Origin: Maribacter sp. MMG018
GTDB lineage: Bacteria; Bacteroidota; Bacteroidia; Flavobacteriales; Flavobacteriaceae
Direction: 5' to 3'
Assembly (NCBI RefSeq): GCF_018100785.1
Contig: NZ_JAGJEC010000001.1
Span: 1,488,001 to 1,552,000, forward strand
Length of the DNA: 64,000 bases
Numbering within the stretch: position 1 is the stretch's first letter; every line of letters starts with the position of its first letter. Below the pieces are notes generated by a model that was not told where the DNA came from, ran no database searches, and saw nothing but the letters and a program-made list of their open reading frames with translations. The translations under genes and the position numbers were made by a program. Positions 55,001-62,701 of the stretch are shown here, piece after piece.

Positions 55001-55146
55001 ACTTTTAAGGCCGACTTGGTATAGTTGTCTTTCTCTAACTTTAAGACCTTTGACCATAATTCTTTATATGATTCAGGTGTTTCTTGTGTATAGGTCATCT
55101 GAGAGAATAAGACTATGGACAGTATTATGGGTATATTTTTCATCAT
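49087..55146 (-). CDS. Alpha-2-macroglobulin family protein with thioester motif
   Basis: About 2,019 residues from ATG 55146 (ATG 55143 is adjacent). A signal peptide ends near MTYTQ; there is no lipobox. MG-type domains with SIYRPGQPLFFKG occupy the first half. A TonB-box-like EEVVITG precedes the alpha-2-macroglobulin domain (ETAFFYPHLTTDEQGN). The thioester motif CNEQ starts at Cys1477 counted from ATG 55143, followed by the helical thioester domain and a C-terminal binding domain. It is thought to trap proteases that breach the outer membrane. It ends 22 bases from the convergent regulator gene. Confidence 0.92.
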   Translation of the reverse strand: MMKNIPIILSIVLFSQMTYTQETPESYKELWSKVLKLEKDNYTKSALKVVETIRSKAKKEQNNGQLIKSILFSSKYTLILEEDAQLSIINNFKEEISKAEFPVKNVLESYLANMYWQYFAQNRYKFYNRTATDTKVDSTDFRTWDLTTLFREIDTHFENALSNPEALQKEGLTDFKEIIAQQDGSEMYPSTLYDLLAHDALNFYKTDENSITRPADKFEINSRDILCDAYSFTELTITTDDETSLQAKALKIYQNLIAFHFSDVQLDVLVNIDIDRLNYIYSKAAFDDKDTQFLQTLKQSADNLKHHEVSGLYNFQIAQTLKNQGNTYTTDNEKNRWKLKEAIALCDLVISNFPNSRGAKQCEVLKSQILAPSLQVTAEKYVPNNSPSRLLINYKNREGLDLKAYHISRKQLQELEDLYPIQKQLSYIKKLKLNTGWSVSLKNEDDHQQHGIEIPVPKLSNGQYIILATPVKEASTDTDNSFSYSHIQVTNLALIENNNPEKHIFQVVDRRNGKEIKNAQITISYRQNYGTKSLTKTLTTDKNGFAYLDRDNDNIIIEYIKVTDGQETAFFGSTHIYPKPNDNDGPKVTYKNFLFKDRSIYRPGQPLFFKGVLVESYNGNSKVATEELLTVELYDPNGQKITDLDTQTNDFGSFSGEFIIPNNGLTGQHYIRVTGLSGLIDESYYFRVEEYKRPKFETYFEPVTETYKVNDSVTVHGKANAFAGSNITNAKVSYRVQRTVNYPYWYYWRRPYLYGEHQEITHGETLTDEHGNFQITFKAIPDLKSDKDALPIFSYNVTADVTDINGETRSTQTQVQVGYHAMSATISVNEPLNKENKENTFQVYTQNLNGQPVPAQGNLKIYKLKAPNYVLRPRPWQAPDYQYWSKADFKALYPHDAFGNEHDPNTWDRGKLVYKTSFNTEDGNNIDLKSIKKWSSGLYLITLETTDTFGQKVTAKAQTMVSSPKEKSLPDNQLFQVKTDKNTYQPGDIAEISFYGNAKDMHITTWVEKNGKRTNTKILSLNEGFEAIHVPVTKDDEGGFVIGYSFSIYNSFQSGNVQIAVPYPSSDLEIETITFRDKIQPGTDETWSFRIKGDKGEQVTAELLASMYDASLDQFAFHSWNFSPLAKPHYYSRSYTNANKSFATTHFRNYQHTSNRLPIISAVSYDRLEWFGLYFEQPTTAFYRTNRAATRKMEREDMAMGAPTMELMDTEDAVLEEVVITGSSVPQPQETTTESSKNTNLNDVQIRKNLQETAFFYPHLTTDEQGNVSFQFTTPEALTRWNLQLLAYTKDLKSATKTLSSVTQKELMVLPNPPRFLREGDTITISSKISNITDKALEGVGQLELTDVVTGKTIDHLFLNADKKQSFRVDAKGNTQLSWNLSIPKGLQGVAYKIVAKAGNFSDGEQNVLPVLTNRMLVTETLPMWVRTDQSKIFVLDKLKNNTSNTLNNHKLSLEITSNPAWYAVQALPYLMEYPYECNEQTFSKYYANTLASHIANSNPRIKAVFDQWANADALVSNLEKNQELKSLLIQETPWLRDAQSESEQKKRIALLFNLNKMKNEQAIALHKLQENQMLSGAWPWFKGGRENRYITQYIVTGFGHLEKLTQLPESTKNDVVTRAIKYLDNEFIKEYEQMRKYSKDLSKDHLSHTQTHYLYMRSFFKNIKTSEKVTEVMDYYKGQASKYWQNRNLYSKGMLALALHRMGDSDTSKKILRSLRENSIVSDELGMYWKENTSSWFWYQAPIETQSLLIEAFSEIENDITTIDNLKIWLLKNKQTNQWKTTKATAEAVYALLLQGSDWLSVTDAVEVQVGEKHIDSAQLENVKVEAGTGYYKTSWNKGEITPQMATVKIRKKGKGIAWGALYWQYFEDLDKITTAETPLQLKKKLFLKKNTDTGEKITEIDTNTHLEVGDLIRVRIELRSDRDMEFVHMKDMRAAGFEPINVNSQYKWQDGLGYYESTKDASTNFFFDYLPKGIYIFEYDLRVNNSGNFSNGITTIQSMYAPEFSSHSEGVRVSVAQ

Positions 55147-55148
55147 GT

Positions 55149-55156
55149 TAAAGATA
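55149..55156 (-). promoter_or_regulatory. Candidate -7 element, leaderless-type, of the alpha-2-macroglobulin gene
   Basis: TATCTTTA on the minus strand lies 2 bases before ATG 55146 and 5 before ATG 55143. It fits TAnnTTTG except for the last base. Confidence 0.4.
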
Positions 55157-55279
55157 TAATACAAAAGTGTGCCAAACATTTTCTGAAAACAATGTCAATT
55201 GAGTGTATGGTGCCTTTTGGTTAGTGAACACTGGTTTTTTTATGAAAAGAGTCCTTGAAATAGTGTTCAATTCGCCTTG

Positions 55280-56065
55280 TTACAACGATTTTAAGAGTCC
55301 GCCATCTATAGGTATGTTGGTTCCCGTAATAAACGCGGCATTTTCAGATGCCAGAAAGGTTGCCAAATAACCATATTCTTTGGGGTCGCCAATACGTTTT
55401 AATGGAACTTTCGATTCCATTTCATTACGGACTTCATTTTGCGTAATGCCCATTTGCTCGGCCTTTTTTGCATTTAGTTGTGCAATACGGTCGGTGTCGA
55501 AATAGCCCGTTAAAATATTGTTCACGGTAATTTGATAGGGGCCTACATCGTTTGCAAGAGATTTTGCCCATGTAACTACGGCCGCCCTAATAGAGTTCGA
55601 TAATGCTAGGTACGATAAAGGTTCTTTTACAGAAACAGAGGCTACATTTATAATACGCCCCCATTTGTTCTTCATCATGCCTTTTAGGGCTAATTCTGTT
55701 GTTAGAACAACGGTTTTAAAGAGTAGGTCAAAGGCTTCTTGATAGTCATCCATAGTTTTTTCCAATGCACTTCCCGCACTGGGTCCTTGTGTGTTGTTTA
55801 CCAGTATATCTACCTGATTGACTTCGAAGAAGTGCTCTATGATTTCTTTATAATGCTTAAAATTGGTAAAGTCGACTACTAAAAAACGATGTCTTTGACC
55901 TTGGTCCGTGGGTAGGTCTGCAACTATGTTCTTTAATTTGTCGGCGCTACGGCTCATTAGGGTCACACTGGCACCGCTTTCTGCCAACTGTAGGGCTATA
56001 GCTTTTCCGATGCCCCCGCTGCTTCCGCCCACTAGCGCAGTTTTTCCACCTAAAGATATATTCAT
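55280..56065 (-). CDS. Atypical short-chain dehydrogenase/reductase-like protein
   Basis: 261 residues with an SDR Rossmann fold: glycine motif GGSSGGIGKAIA and NNTQGP in place of NNAG. The catalytic Ser region INVASVSVK is present, but the Tyr-x3-Lys pair is replaced by Ser156 and Arg160 (SNSIR). This resembles the beta-ketoacyl-ACP reductase-like SDR subgroup that lacks a perfect catalytic tetrad. So it binds a nucleotide, but may use other chemistry. It lies 8 bases after the cupin gene on the same strand. Confidence 0.85.
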   Translation of the reverse strand: MNISLGGKTALVGGSSGGIGKAIALQLAESGASVTLMSRSADKLKNIVADLPTDQGQRHRFLVVDFTNFKHYKEIIEHFFEVNQVDILVNNTQGPSAGSALEKTMDDYQEAFDLLFKTVVLTTELALKGMMKNKWGRIINVASVSVKEPLSYLALSNSIRAAVVTWAKSLANDVGPYQITVNNILTGYFDTDRIAQLNAKKAEQMGITQNEVRNEMESKVPLKRIGDPKEYGYLATFLASENAAFITGTNIPIDGGLLKSL

Positions 56066-56073
56066 GTCTAAAC

Positions 56074-56397
56074 CTATTTGTATTCTTCCCTTACGGGGCT
56101 AAAAACATCCATTAATTTACAATTGGTCAATGCTTTTCCGCTATGTTTTTGGTGAGAGCCTATCACTACAATATCGCCCGTGGTGTATACCTTGGTGTTA
56201 CCGTCTAAGGTAAATTCGAAATCACCTTCGATGACATGCATGATCTGTTCGTGCATATGTGCGTGTTCGGGTACTTCGGCCTCTTTTTCTACTTCCCAAA
56301 ATACAAGGCTCATGGTATCGCCATGTACAAGTTTGCCATGGTAGCCCGGCATTATTTCCTTTGATGGAATATTGTTGATGTTTAAGTTCATGTCCAT
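56074..56397 (-). CDS. Cupin-domain protein
   Basis: 107 residues; ATG 56391 (MNLNINN) is an alternative start. A single cupin barrel: PEHAHMHEQIMHVIEGDFEF gives the metal-binding histidines and glutamate of motif 1, and GDIVVIGSHQKHSGKAL gives motif 2. Small cupins of this type bind metal and act as sugar or aromatic-ring enzymes or sensors. It is coupled to the SDR gene and divergent from mpl. Substrate unknown. Confidence 0.85.
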   Translation of the reverse strand: MDMNLNINNIPSKEIMPGYHGKLVHGDTMSLVFWEVEKEAEVPEHAHMHEQIMHVIEGDFEFTLDGNTKVYTTGDIVVIGSHQKHSGKALTNCKLMDVFSPVREEYK

Positions 56398-56484
56398 AGA
56401 TCTGGTTCTAAGTTAAAAAGAATATTACTGTTCCTAAAATCATTTGTGCTAAGTATGTCAATATGTATCTTTACCCCATAATTT

Positions 56485-57849
56485 ATGATGATGAAGATAC
56501 ATTTTATAGCGATCGGTGGCAGTGCAATGCATAACTTGGCCTTGGCTTTACAACATAAAGGGTACATGGTTACAGGTAGTGACGATGTAATATTTGAACC
56601 CTCTAGATCTAGGTTGGATTCAAAGGGATTGCTGCCCAAGGAATTTGGATGGTTTCCGGAGAAAATAAACAAAGATTTGGATGCCGTGGTACTGGGAATG
56701 CATGCCAAAGAGGATAACCCCGAATTGTTGAAGGCGCAAGAACTGGGTTTAAAAATATACTCTTATCCCGAGTTTCTATACGAACAATCTAAGAACAAAA
56801 CCAGGGTCGTAATAGGTGGTAGTCATGGTAAAACTACCATTACTTCTATGATTTTGCATGTGCTCAATTATCATGATATTCCGGTAGATTATATGGTAGG
56901 TGCCCAATTGGACGGTTTTGATAGAATGGTGCATTTGACCGAAGAGAACGATTTTATTGTTCTAGAAGGGGATGAGTATTTGTCGTCTCCTATAGATCGT
57001 AGACCAAAGTTTCATTTATACAGGCCCAATATTGCTTTGTTGAGCGGTGTAGCTTGGGATCATATTAACGTGTTTCCCACTTATGAAAACTATGTAGAGC
57101 AGTTTAAAATATTTGTGGATAGTATCGTAAAAGGTGGAAGTATTACCTACAACGAAGAAGATGCCGAGGTAAAAAATGTCGTAGAAGCTTCTGAAAACCC
57201 TATAAGAAAATTGCCATATACAACGCCCGAGTATACTGTAGAGGACGGACAAACTTTATTGCAGACATCCGATGGGCCTATGCCTATCGAGATATTTGGC
57301 AAACATAATCTTAGCAATTTGGCAGGGGCAAAATGGATCTGTCAAAATATGGGAGTGGACGAAGAAGATTTTTACGAGGCCATTGCAACTTTTAAAGGAG
57401 CCTCTAAAAGACTTGAGAAAATTGCGGAGGCAGCCAATAGTGTGGCGTTTAAGGATTTTGCCCATTCGCCAAGCAAGGTGGCGGCAACTACAAGGGCGGT
57501 AAAAGAACAATATCCCGATAGAAAACTTATTGCCTGTTTAGAACTACATACCTATAGTAGTTTTAATCCAGAGTTTCTTAAAGAATATAAAGGCGCCCTG
57601 GATGCCGCCGATGAGGCGGTAATATTTTACCTGCCAGAATCCGTGGCCATTAAGAAGTTAAAAGAAGTGACACCCGATCAAATTTCGGAAGCTTTTCAAA
57701 GAAAGGATCTGAATATATTTACTGAAGCCTCTTCGTTTCATGAATTTATTAAGAGACAAGATTATTCCGACACTACGTTATTGCTTATGAGTTCTGGTAA
57801 TTATGGTGGTTTGGATTTAAATGAGGTGAAGGGGATCATAGAGGGGTGA
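56485..57849 (+). CDS. mpl: UDP-MurNAc:L-Ala-gamma-D-Glu-meso-Dap ligase (Mpl)-like
   Basis: 454 residues; start at ATG 56485 or 56491. IHFIAIGGSAMHNLALAL opens the UDP-binding domain. The ATP site VIGGSHGKTTITSM lies at about 110-123, and HSPSKVAATTRAV with the YSSFN stretch follows in the C-terminal domain. This is the Mur-ligase layout of Mpl, which recycles the murein tripeptide by attaching it to UDP-MurNAc. Specificity is assigned from the family, not tested. Confidence 0.88.
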   Translation: MMMKIHFIAIGGSAMHNLALALQHKGYMVTGSDDVIFEPSRSRLDSKGLLPKEFGWFPEKINKDLDAVVLGMHAKEDNPELLKAQELGLKIYSYPEFLYEQSKNKTRVVIGGSHGKTTITSMILHVLNYHDIPVDYMVGAQLDGFDRMVHLTEENDFIVLEGDEYLSSPIDRRPKFHLYRPNIALLSGVAWDHINVFPTYENYVEQFKIFVDSIVKGGSITYNEEDAEVKNVVEASENPIRKLPYTTPEYTVEDGQTLLQTSDGPMPIEIFGKHNLSNLAGAKWICQNMGVDEEDFYEAIATFKGASKRLEKIAEAANSVAFKDFAHSPSKVAATTRAVKEQYPDRKLIACLELHTYSSFNPEFLKEYKGALDAADEAVIFYLPESVAIKKLKEVTPDQISEAFQRKDLNIFTEASSFHEFIKRQDYSDTTLLLMSSGNYGGLDLNEVKGIIEG

Positions 57850-57912
57850 TAGCCATGTTCGTACGTTTGTTTTGATAATTGTTTTAGATCTGCATTAGAA
57901 TAATTAGTTCAG

Positions 57913-57920
57913 TATCTTTA
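57913..57920 (+). promoter_or_regulatory. Candidate -7 element, leaderless-type, of radC
   Basis: TATCTTTA ends 4 bases before the radC ATG, the same spacing as in the UbiA-like gene. Confidence 0.45.
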
Positions 57921-57924
57921 ACAA

Positions 57925-58623
57925 ATGCAAGAAAGGCACACTTCATTTTCTATAAAGCATTGGTCCGACGATGATAAGCCACGCGAAAAATTGGTACATA
58001 AGGGGCGTTCTGTTCTTTCGGATGCCGAATTAATAGCAATTCTTATAGGGTCGGGGAGCAGGTCTGAAAGTGCCGTAGAGCTTTCCAAAAGAATTTTGGC
58101 CTCTGTAAACCATAATTTAAATGAACTGGGAAAACTATCTGTTCAACAGCTAATGCAGTTTAAGGGAATTGGGGAAGCGAAGGCGGTTACCATTGCGGCC
58201 GCATTGGAAATGGGAAGAAGGAGAAGGGGAGAGGAAGGTGCGCAAATTTCCAAGATTGGAAGTAGCAAAGATGCCTTTGAGCTTTTACAACCTATTATGG
58301 GAGAATTGGAGCATGAAGAATTTTGGATCTTGTATTTGAACAACTCAAATAAAGTGTTGCATAAGGCCCAGTTGAGCAAAGGCGGTATTACGGGAACCCT
58401 GGTAGATGTGCGTTTAATAATGAAACAAGCTTTGGAGACCGGAGCCGTTGCGTTGATCCTGGCACACAACCATCCTTCAGGTACCTTAAGGCCCAGTGCG
58501 GCCGATGAGCAGATTACCAAAAAAATAGTACAGGCTTCCAAATCTTTGGATATAAAGGTTTTGGATCATCTTATAATTACGCAAAAGGATTATTTTAGTT
58601 TTGCAGATAAACAGGTATTGTAA
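57925..58623 (+). CDS. radC: DNA repair protein RadC family (JAMM domain)
   Basis: 232 residues. An N-terminal UPF0758 helix-hairpin-helix-like part has LSDAELIAILIGSGSR and GIGEAKAVTI. The C-terminal JAB/MPN domain holds the metal motif HNHPSG at 181-186 and SAADEQITKKI. RadC is known by name only: its role in repair is not proven and its JAMM activity is unclear. Its stop codon touches the downstream gene's ATG. Confidence 0.9.
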   Translation: MQERHTSFSIKHWSDDDKPREKLVHKGRSVLSDAELIAILIGSGSRSESAVELSKRILASVNHNLNELGKLSVQQLMQFKGIGEAKAVTIAAALEMGRRRRGEEGAQISKIGSSKDAFELLQPIMGELEHEEFWILYLNNSNKVLHKAQLSKGGITGTLVDVRLIMKQALETGAVALILAHNHPSGTLRPSAADEQITKKIVQASKSLDIKVLDHLIITQKDYFSFADKQVL

Positions 58624-59919
58624 ATGCTGTTGATTTATACACATAAGATTACACCGCGTGTAACCTACACCATGAAACACATCTTCACCACAATGTTGGG
58701 TATAGAGATTGGTTTTACTACCAAAGTAGAAGATTTCATAAAACATGGTGACGAAAAGATTACGTACACCAAACAACCCTTGCAAAACGAATTTTTTATC
58801 AGAAGTCATGGGCTTTTGTTCGAACAGGGTATCGAAGACGTAGAAATTCAGGTGAAGAGTTGGGACAATGTTCCTTGTTTTTTTTCAACGGGGGAACGTA
58901 GTAATTTGCCCTTTGATGTTTTTGCGGCCACTTTCTACCTAATAAGCAGGTACGAAGAATATTTGCCGCATGTAAAAGATGCACATGGCCGTTTTTCGTA
59001 TAGGGACAGTCTCGCATATAAACATAAATTCTTGGAAAGGCCCGTAGTGGATATCTGGGCCATGAAATTGTTTATGGTTCTTAAAGAGCGTTTTCCGGGT
59101 TTAAAACAACGACCAAGAAAATACCGGTACCTATCGTTGATCGATGTTACTACCTCACATTGTTATGCGAACCGTGGTTTTATTCGTGGGTTGGCGGGCT
59201 TTTTGTTGGATTTGGGGACCTTTAAGTTTAAAAGACTGGTAGAAAGGGTAGCCGTAGGTTTAAACATCAAGAAAGATCCCTATGATAATTTTGAGATACT
59301 GATAGAGTGGCATAGAAAGTTAAAGGTAAAGAGTATCTTCTTTTTTCAGTTTGCCAATTATTCCAAATACGACAAAAATGTATCTACCAATAGTAATAGG
59401 TTTAGGGCATTGATCAAGCATGTGGGCGACTATTCCAAAGTAGCATTGGCGGCTTCCTATAGTTCTTTTAACGATTTGGATCTACTTAGAAATGAGAAAC
59501 ATAATTTGGAACAGGTTGTAAATAGACCTGTTAACTGCTCAAGAATGCGCTATAACCGTGTAGATATACCGGATACTTATAGAAACTTGGTCTCAGCGGA
59601 ATTTACCGATGATTATACCATGGGCTATAGCCATAAGATAGGTTTTAGGGCCGGTACATGTACCCCGTTTCAATTTTACGATATTCCTTTAGAGGTAAAA
59701 CAGCCGATTATGGTGTATCCTTTTGTTTTACATGATTATGCCTTGTTGGATATAAAAAAGAAGGCTGAGGTCGAAAAAAGGATGGACCTTGTATATCAAG
59801 AGGTGAAATTGGTAAAGGGTATGTTCATCTCCGTATTCTCCAACGAACTGCTTGGAACCAACGAAAAGTATGATTGGAAGGAAATCTATAAAAATCTAAT
59901 TTCGAAATATAATGTTTAA
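58624..59919 (+). CDS. Polysaccharide deacetylase-like protein lacking metal ligands
   Basis: 431 residues, cytosolic. An N-terminal all-alpha/beta part with FDVFAATFYLISRYEEYLPH (DUF7033-type) precedes a NodB-like barrel. Where related proteins have a DID metal site this one has DVT at 174-176. The GIHPSY His is replaced by Ala276-Ala277, and SRQH becomes SRMR (Arg309). The DYTMGY and GFRAGT positions are kept. Catalytic deacetylation is therefore doubtful. Overlaps the next gene by 8 bases. Confidence 0.75.
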   Translation: MLLIYTHKITPRVTYTMKHIFTTMLGIEIGFTTKVEDFIKHGDEKITYTKQPLQNEFFIRSHGLLFEQGIEDVEIQVKSWDNVPCFFSTGERSNLPFDVFAATFYLISRYEEYLPHVKDAHGRFSYRDSLAYKHKFLERPVVDIWAMKLFMVLKERFPGLKQRPRKYRYLSLIDVTTSHCYANRGFIRGLAGFLLDLGTFKFKRLVERVAVGLNIKKDPYDNFEILIEWHRKLKVKSIFFFQFANYSKYDKNVSTNSNRFRALIKHVGDYSKVALAASYSSFNDLDLLRNEKHNLEQVVNRPVNCSRMRYNRVDIPDTYRNLVSAEFTDDYTMGYSHKIGFRAGTCTPFQFYDIPLEVKQPIMVYPFVLHDYALLDIKKKAEVEKRMDLVYQEVKLVKGMFISVFSNELLGTNEKYDWKEIYKNLISKYNV

Positions 59920-60601
59920 AGATTTAGTTACAGATGTCTTTTTTGATCTGGACCATACCCTTTGGGATTTTGAAAAAAATTCATCACTGACCTTCGAAAA
60001 AATATTGGCGGAACATAAAATTGATATAGCCCTTGAAAGCTTTTTAGAAGTGTACGTTCCGGCCAATCTGTCTTTTTGGAAATTGTACCGAGAAGAAAAA
60101 ATAACAAAGGCAGAACTAAGGTATCAACGATTAAAGACCGTTTTTGATGAAATAGGGTATCGTGTAGCGGATGAAACCATTCATAGCCTATCTGATGAAT
60201 ATATAAATCATTTATCGTCTTACAATCATCTTTTTCCGAATACCATCTCCGTTTTAGATTACCTGCGTCCCAAATATAATTTACATATTATCACCAATGG
60301 TTTTCAAGAAATTCAGGAGCGAAAATTGATGAACTCTGGCATTCACCATTATTTTGAACAAATAATAGATTCTGAAATGGCGGGAGTTAAAAAGCCCAAT
60401 CCTGTTATTTTTGAACTGGCCTTGCAAAAAGCAAATACCGACCCGGAAAAATCGATTATGATCGGCGATAGTTTAGAAGCCGATATATTGGGAGCCAAAT
60501 CGGTAGGGTTTCACACCATACATTTTAATCCGCACGACGAACCTGCACATGATTATAGTCCAATAATTACAGAATTACAGGAAATAAAAAGTTATTTATA
60601 G
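59912..60601 (+). CDS. HAD-family phosphatase, YjjG-like nucleotidase
   Basis: 229 residues. Motif I FFDLDHTLWDF near residue 10 gives the nucleophile Asp; motif II is IITNGFQEIQ, motif III has the conserved lysine in GVKKPNP, and motif IV is MIGDSLEADI. The helical cap matches YjjG-type pyrimidine nucleotidases that hydrolyse non-canonical nucleoside monophosphates. It is translationally overlapped with the NodB-like gene. Confidence 0.9.
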   Translation: MFKDLVTDVFFDLDHTLWDFEKNSSLTFEKILAEHKIDIALESFLEVYVPANLSFWKLYREEKITKAELRYQRLKTVFDEIGYRVADETIHSLSDEYINHLSSYNHLFPNTISVLDYLRPKYNLHIITNGFQEIQERKLMNSGIHHYFEQIIDSEMAGVKKPNPVIFELALQKANTDPEKSIMIGDSLEADILGAKSVGFHTIHFNPHDEPAHDYSPIITELQEIKSYL

Positions 60602-60658
60602 AGTTGTTATTTATAGGTTGTGTTCTATGATAGAATTTACTGCTAAAAGTTGCTCTAT

Positions 60659-61204
60659 ATGAAAGCTTTAAGAAATTTTGGGTTGATTGTTTTAAGTGTA
60701 GTTTTACTTTGGTCTTGTTCAGAAGAACAAGATTTTGGGCAATATGATGATCTATCCATAACCCCGACTTTTGAAACCAGTATATTTTTTGTTAAAGCAC
60801 AAGAGTCCATCATTAATAGGGTGAGCGGGCTTAATTTCTATACACAAGATTTTAATTTCGATGCCTTTGAGGAAGAATTTTTTTCGGAAAGGGTGCAGGA
60901 AGGCGTCATTACCTATGAACTGGAAAACACCACTAGTAAAGAGATCGAGGTTTTGATCGAATTTTTAGACGATAATGAAACAGTACTGGACAGCGAGTTT
61001 TTTCGAATGGATGGAGCTCCCACGGCCCAACTTATTAGAGAGGTGGCCTATGGTAGTACTGGAAAGAATTTAGATATTATAAGAAACACTTCGGAAGTTA
61101 GGTTGTCCGCAAGAAACCTGGGGGACAATAGTAGTACCTCAGACCTACCGGATCCAGCGATAGTCTTAAGGTCAAGCGCTAAATTCACGGTACGGGTAAA
61201 ATGA
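60659..61204 (+). CDS. Lipoprotein of unknown function
   Basis: 181 residues from ATG 60659 (MKALRN); an ATG at 60650 is also in frame. The lipobox LLWSC gives a lipidated Cys at residue 18. The rest is hydrophilic with beta-strand character (YELENTTSKEIEVLIEFLDDN) and ends in RSSAKFTVRVK. It overlaps the DUF5723 gene by four bases (ATGA), so the two proteins likely work together at the outer membrane. No known domain is recognised. Confidence 0.75.
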   Translation: MKALRNFGLIVLSVVLLWSCSEEQDFGQYDDLSITPTFETSIFFVKAQESIINRVSGLNFYTQDFNFDAFEEEFFSERVQEGVITYELENTTSKEIEVLIEFLDDNETVLDSEFFRMDGAPTAQLIREVAYGSTGKNLDIIRNTSEVRLSARNLGDNSSTSDLPDPAIVLRSSAKFTVRVK

Positions 61205-62637
61205 TATTCCTTAGAAATCTTTCCGTATTTCTTTTCCTTGTCAGTAATCTATTGGTTTCACAGAACAAACAGTTGCTTTATGACTTTACGGAAATACCGC
61301 AATCGTTAATGGTAAACCCTGGTATGGAAACCAGTTTTAAATGGTACGGTGGTGTTCCCTTATTGTCGGGTGTTTCTGGTTATGTAGGGAGTAATGGTGT
61401 GTCTGTCAATGATATTTTTGCGGATGACGGCCTAGATATAAACGACAAGGTTCGCGATCGTATGGTCAGGGGCCTATCAACGAAGGACGAGTTTAGCGGT
61501 AACCTGCAATTAGAACTTTTTAATATAGGCTATAGAAGCTCAGACCCAAATGTATTCTATTCTTTTGGGGCCTATTTGGAAATGGACAATATTTCATATT
61601 GGCCGCAAGACTACGCGGTATTGCTTTTTGAGGGAAATGCCGATCAGCTAAACAGAAGGTTCGACCTTAGCGATTTAAAAGCAAGGGGCTCTATGGTGAA
61701 CGTGTTTCATATTGGGGTCAATAAAAGAGTAAGCAACGATTTGACTATTGGTGCCAGGGGTAAGCTGTATTCCGGAATTTTTGATTATACCTCTACCAAT
61801 AACAAGGGGTATTTGGTGAATACCGAGGGAAGTAACAATACTTTTACCACGACCCTGAGCTCTGATATGAAACTAAAGACTTCGGGAGTCAGGGAGCTAA
61901 ATACCGCCCAAGAAGACGATGAACTTGTGAATGCGATAATGAAGCGCGCTTTTTTTGGAGGTGATCTGGGCTTGGGACTGGATCTAGGGTTTTCCTATAA
62001 TCTAAACGAAACAACTGTTATTTCCGGTAGCTTATTGGATGTAGGTTTTATATATCATAGTGGAGATGTTGTAAGTTATAGTCTTAAAGGTACCGCTAGC
62101 ACAGAAGGAATAGAAATAAATGTTTTGGAAGATTTCGCGGATCTCAACAGGGATTATTGGCAAGACTTGGTAGATGAGGTAGAAGAGCTGGTACCTTTTA
62201 AAAAATATGGTACTGGGTATATTACCTTTAGGCCAACAAAATTGAATATGGCTATACGTAAAGATTTTGGCGAATCAATAGGTGGACCATCAAATGATTG
62301 TGATTGTGACCCTTTAAAAGGGACAAGTGCCAGTTTAAGATCTCGTTATAGAAATTCTGCTGGAGCACATTTATATATGATCAACAGGCCTAGGGGGCCA
62401 CAGATGGCCTTGACAGGTTTTTATACCCGTAGAATCGGAAATATATTGGCCCTGAAAGGGACTTATACCGTAGATAAATTTACCTATACCAATGTGGGGC
62501 TTGGGCTTAATGTACAGGCCGGTCCTGTAAATATATATGCCATGGCCGATAATTTGTTTTCTTACGGCAATATCGCCGCAAGCAATTATGCTTCTTTTCA
62601 GTTAGGATTAAATATTATATCTTGGGGGCGAAAGTAG
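61201..62637 (+). CDS. DUF5723-family outer-membrane protein
   Basis: 478 residues. A signal peptide ends near LLVSQ. The DUF5723 pattern MVNPGMETSFKWYGGVPLLSGVSGYVGSNG and FNIGYRSSDPNVFYSFGAY is followed by many aromatic beta strands up to GLNIISWGRK, as in a large outer-membrane barrel. The family is common in Bacteroidota and unstudied. Coupled to the lipoprotein upstream; the next gene follows by 64 bases. Confidence 0.82.
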   Translation: MIFLRNLSVFLFLVSNLLVSQNKQLLYDFTEIPQSLMVNPGMETSFKWYGGVPLLSGVSGYVGSNGVSVNDIFADDGLDINDKVRDRMVRGLSTKDEFSGNLQLELFNIGYRSSDPNVFYSFGAYLEMDNISYWPQDYAVLLFEGNADQLNRRFDLSDLKARGSMVNVFHIGVNKRVSNDLTIGARGKLYSGIFDYTSTNNKGYLVNTEGSNNTFTTTLSSDMKLKTSGVRELNTAQEDDELVNAIMKRAFFGGDLGLGLDLGFSYNLNETTVISGSLLDVGFIYHSGDVVSYSLKGTASTEGIEINVLEDFADLNRDYWQDLVDEVEELVPFKKYGTGYITFRPTKLNMAIRKDFGESIGGPSNDCDCDPLKGTSASLRSRYRNSAGAHLYMINRPRGPQMALTGFYTRRIGNILALKGTYTVDKFTYTNVGLGLNVQAGPVNIYAMADNLFSYGNIAASNYASFQLGLNIISWGRK

Positions 62638-62701
62638 ACCCCGTATACGATTCTGGCATACTTTTTTCATATCCATTGGTAATTATTAAACATAGTATAT
62701 T

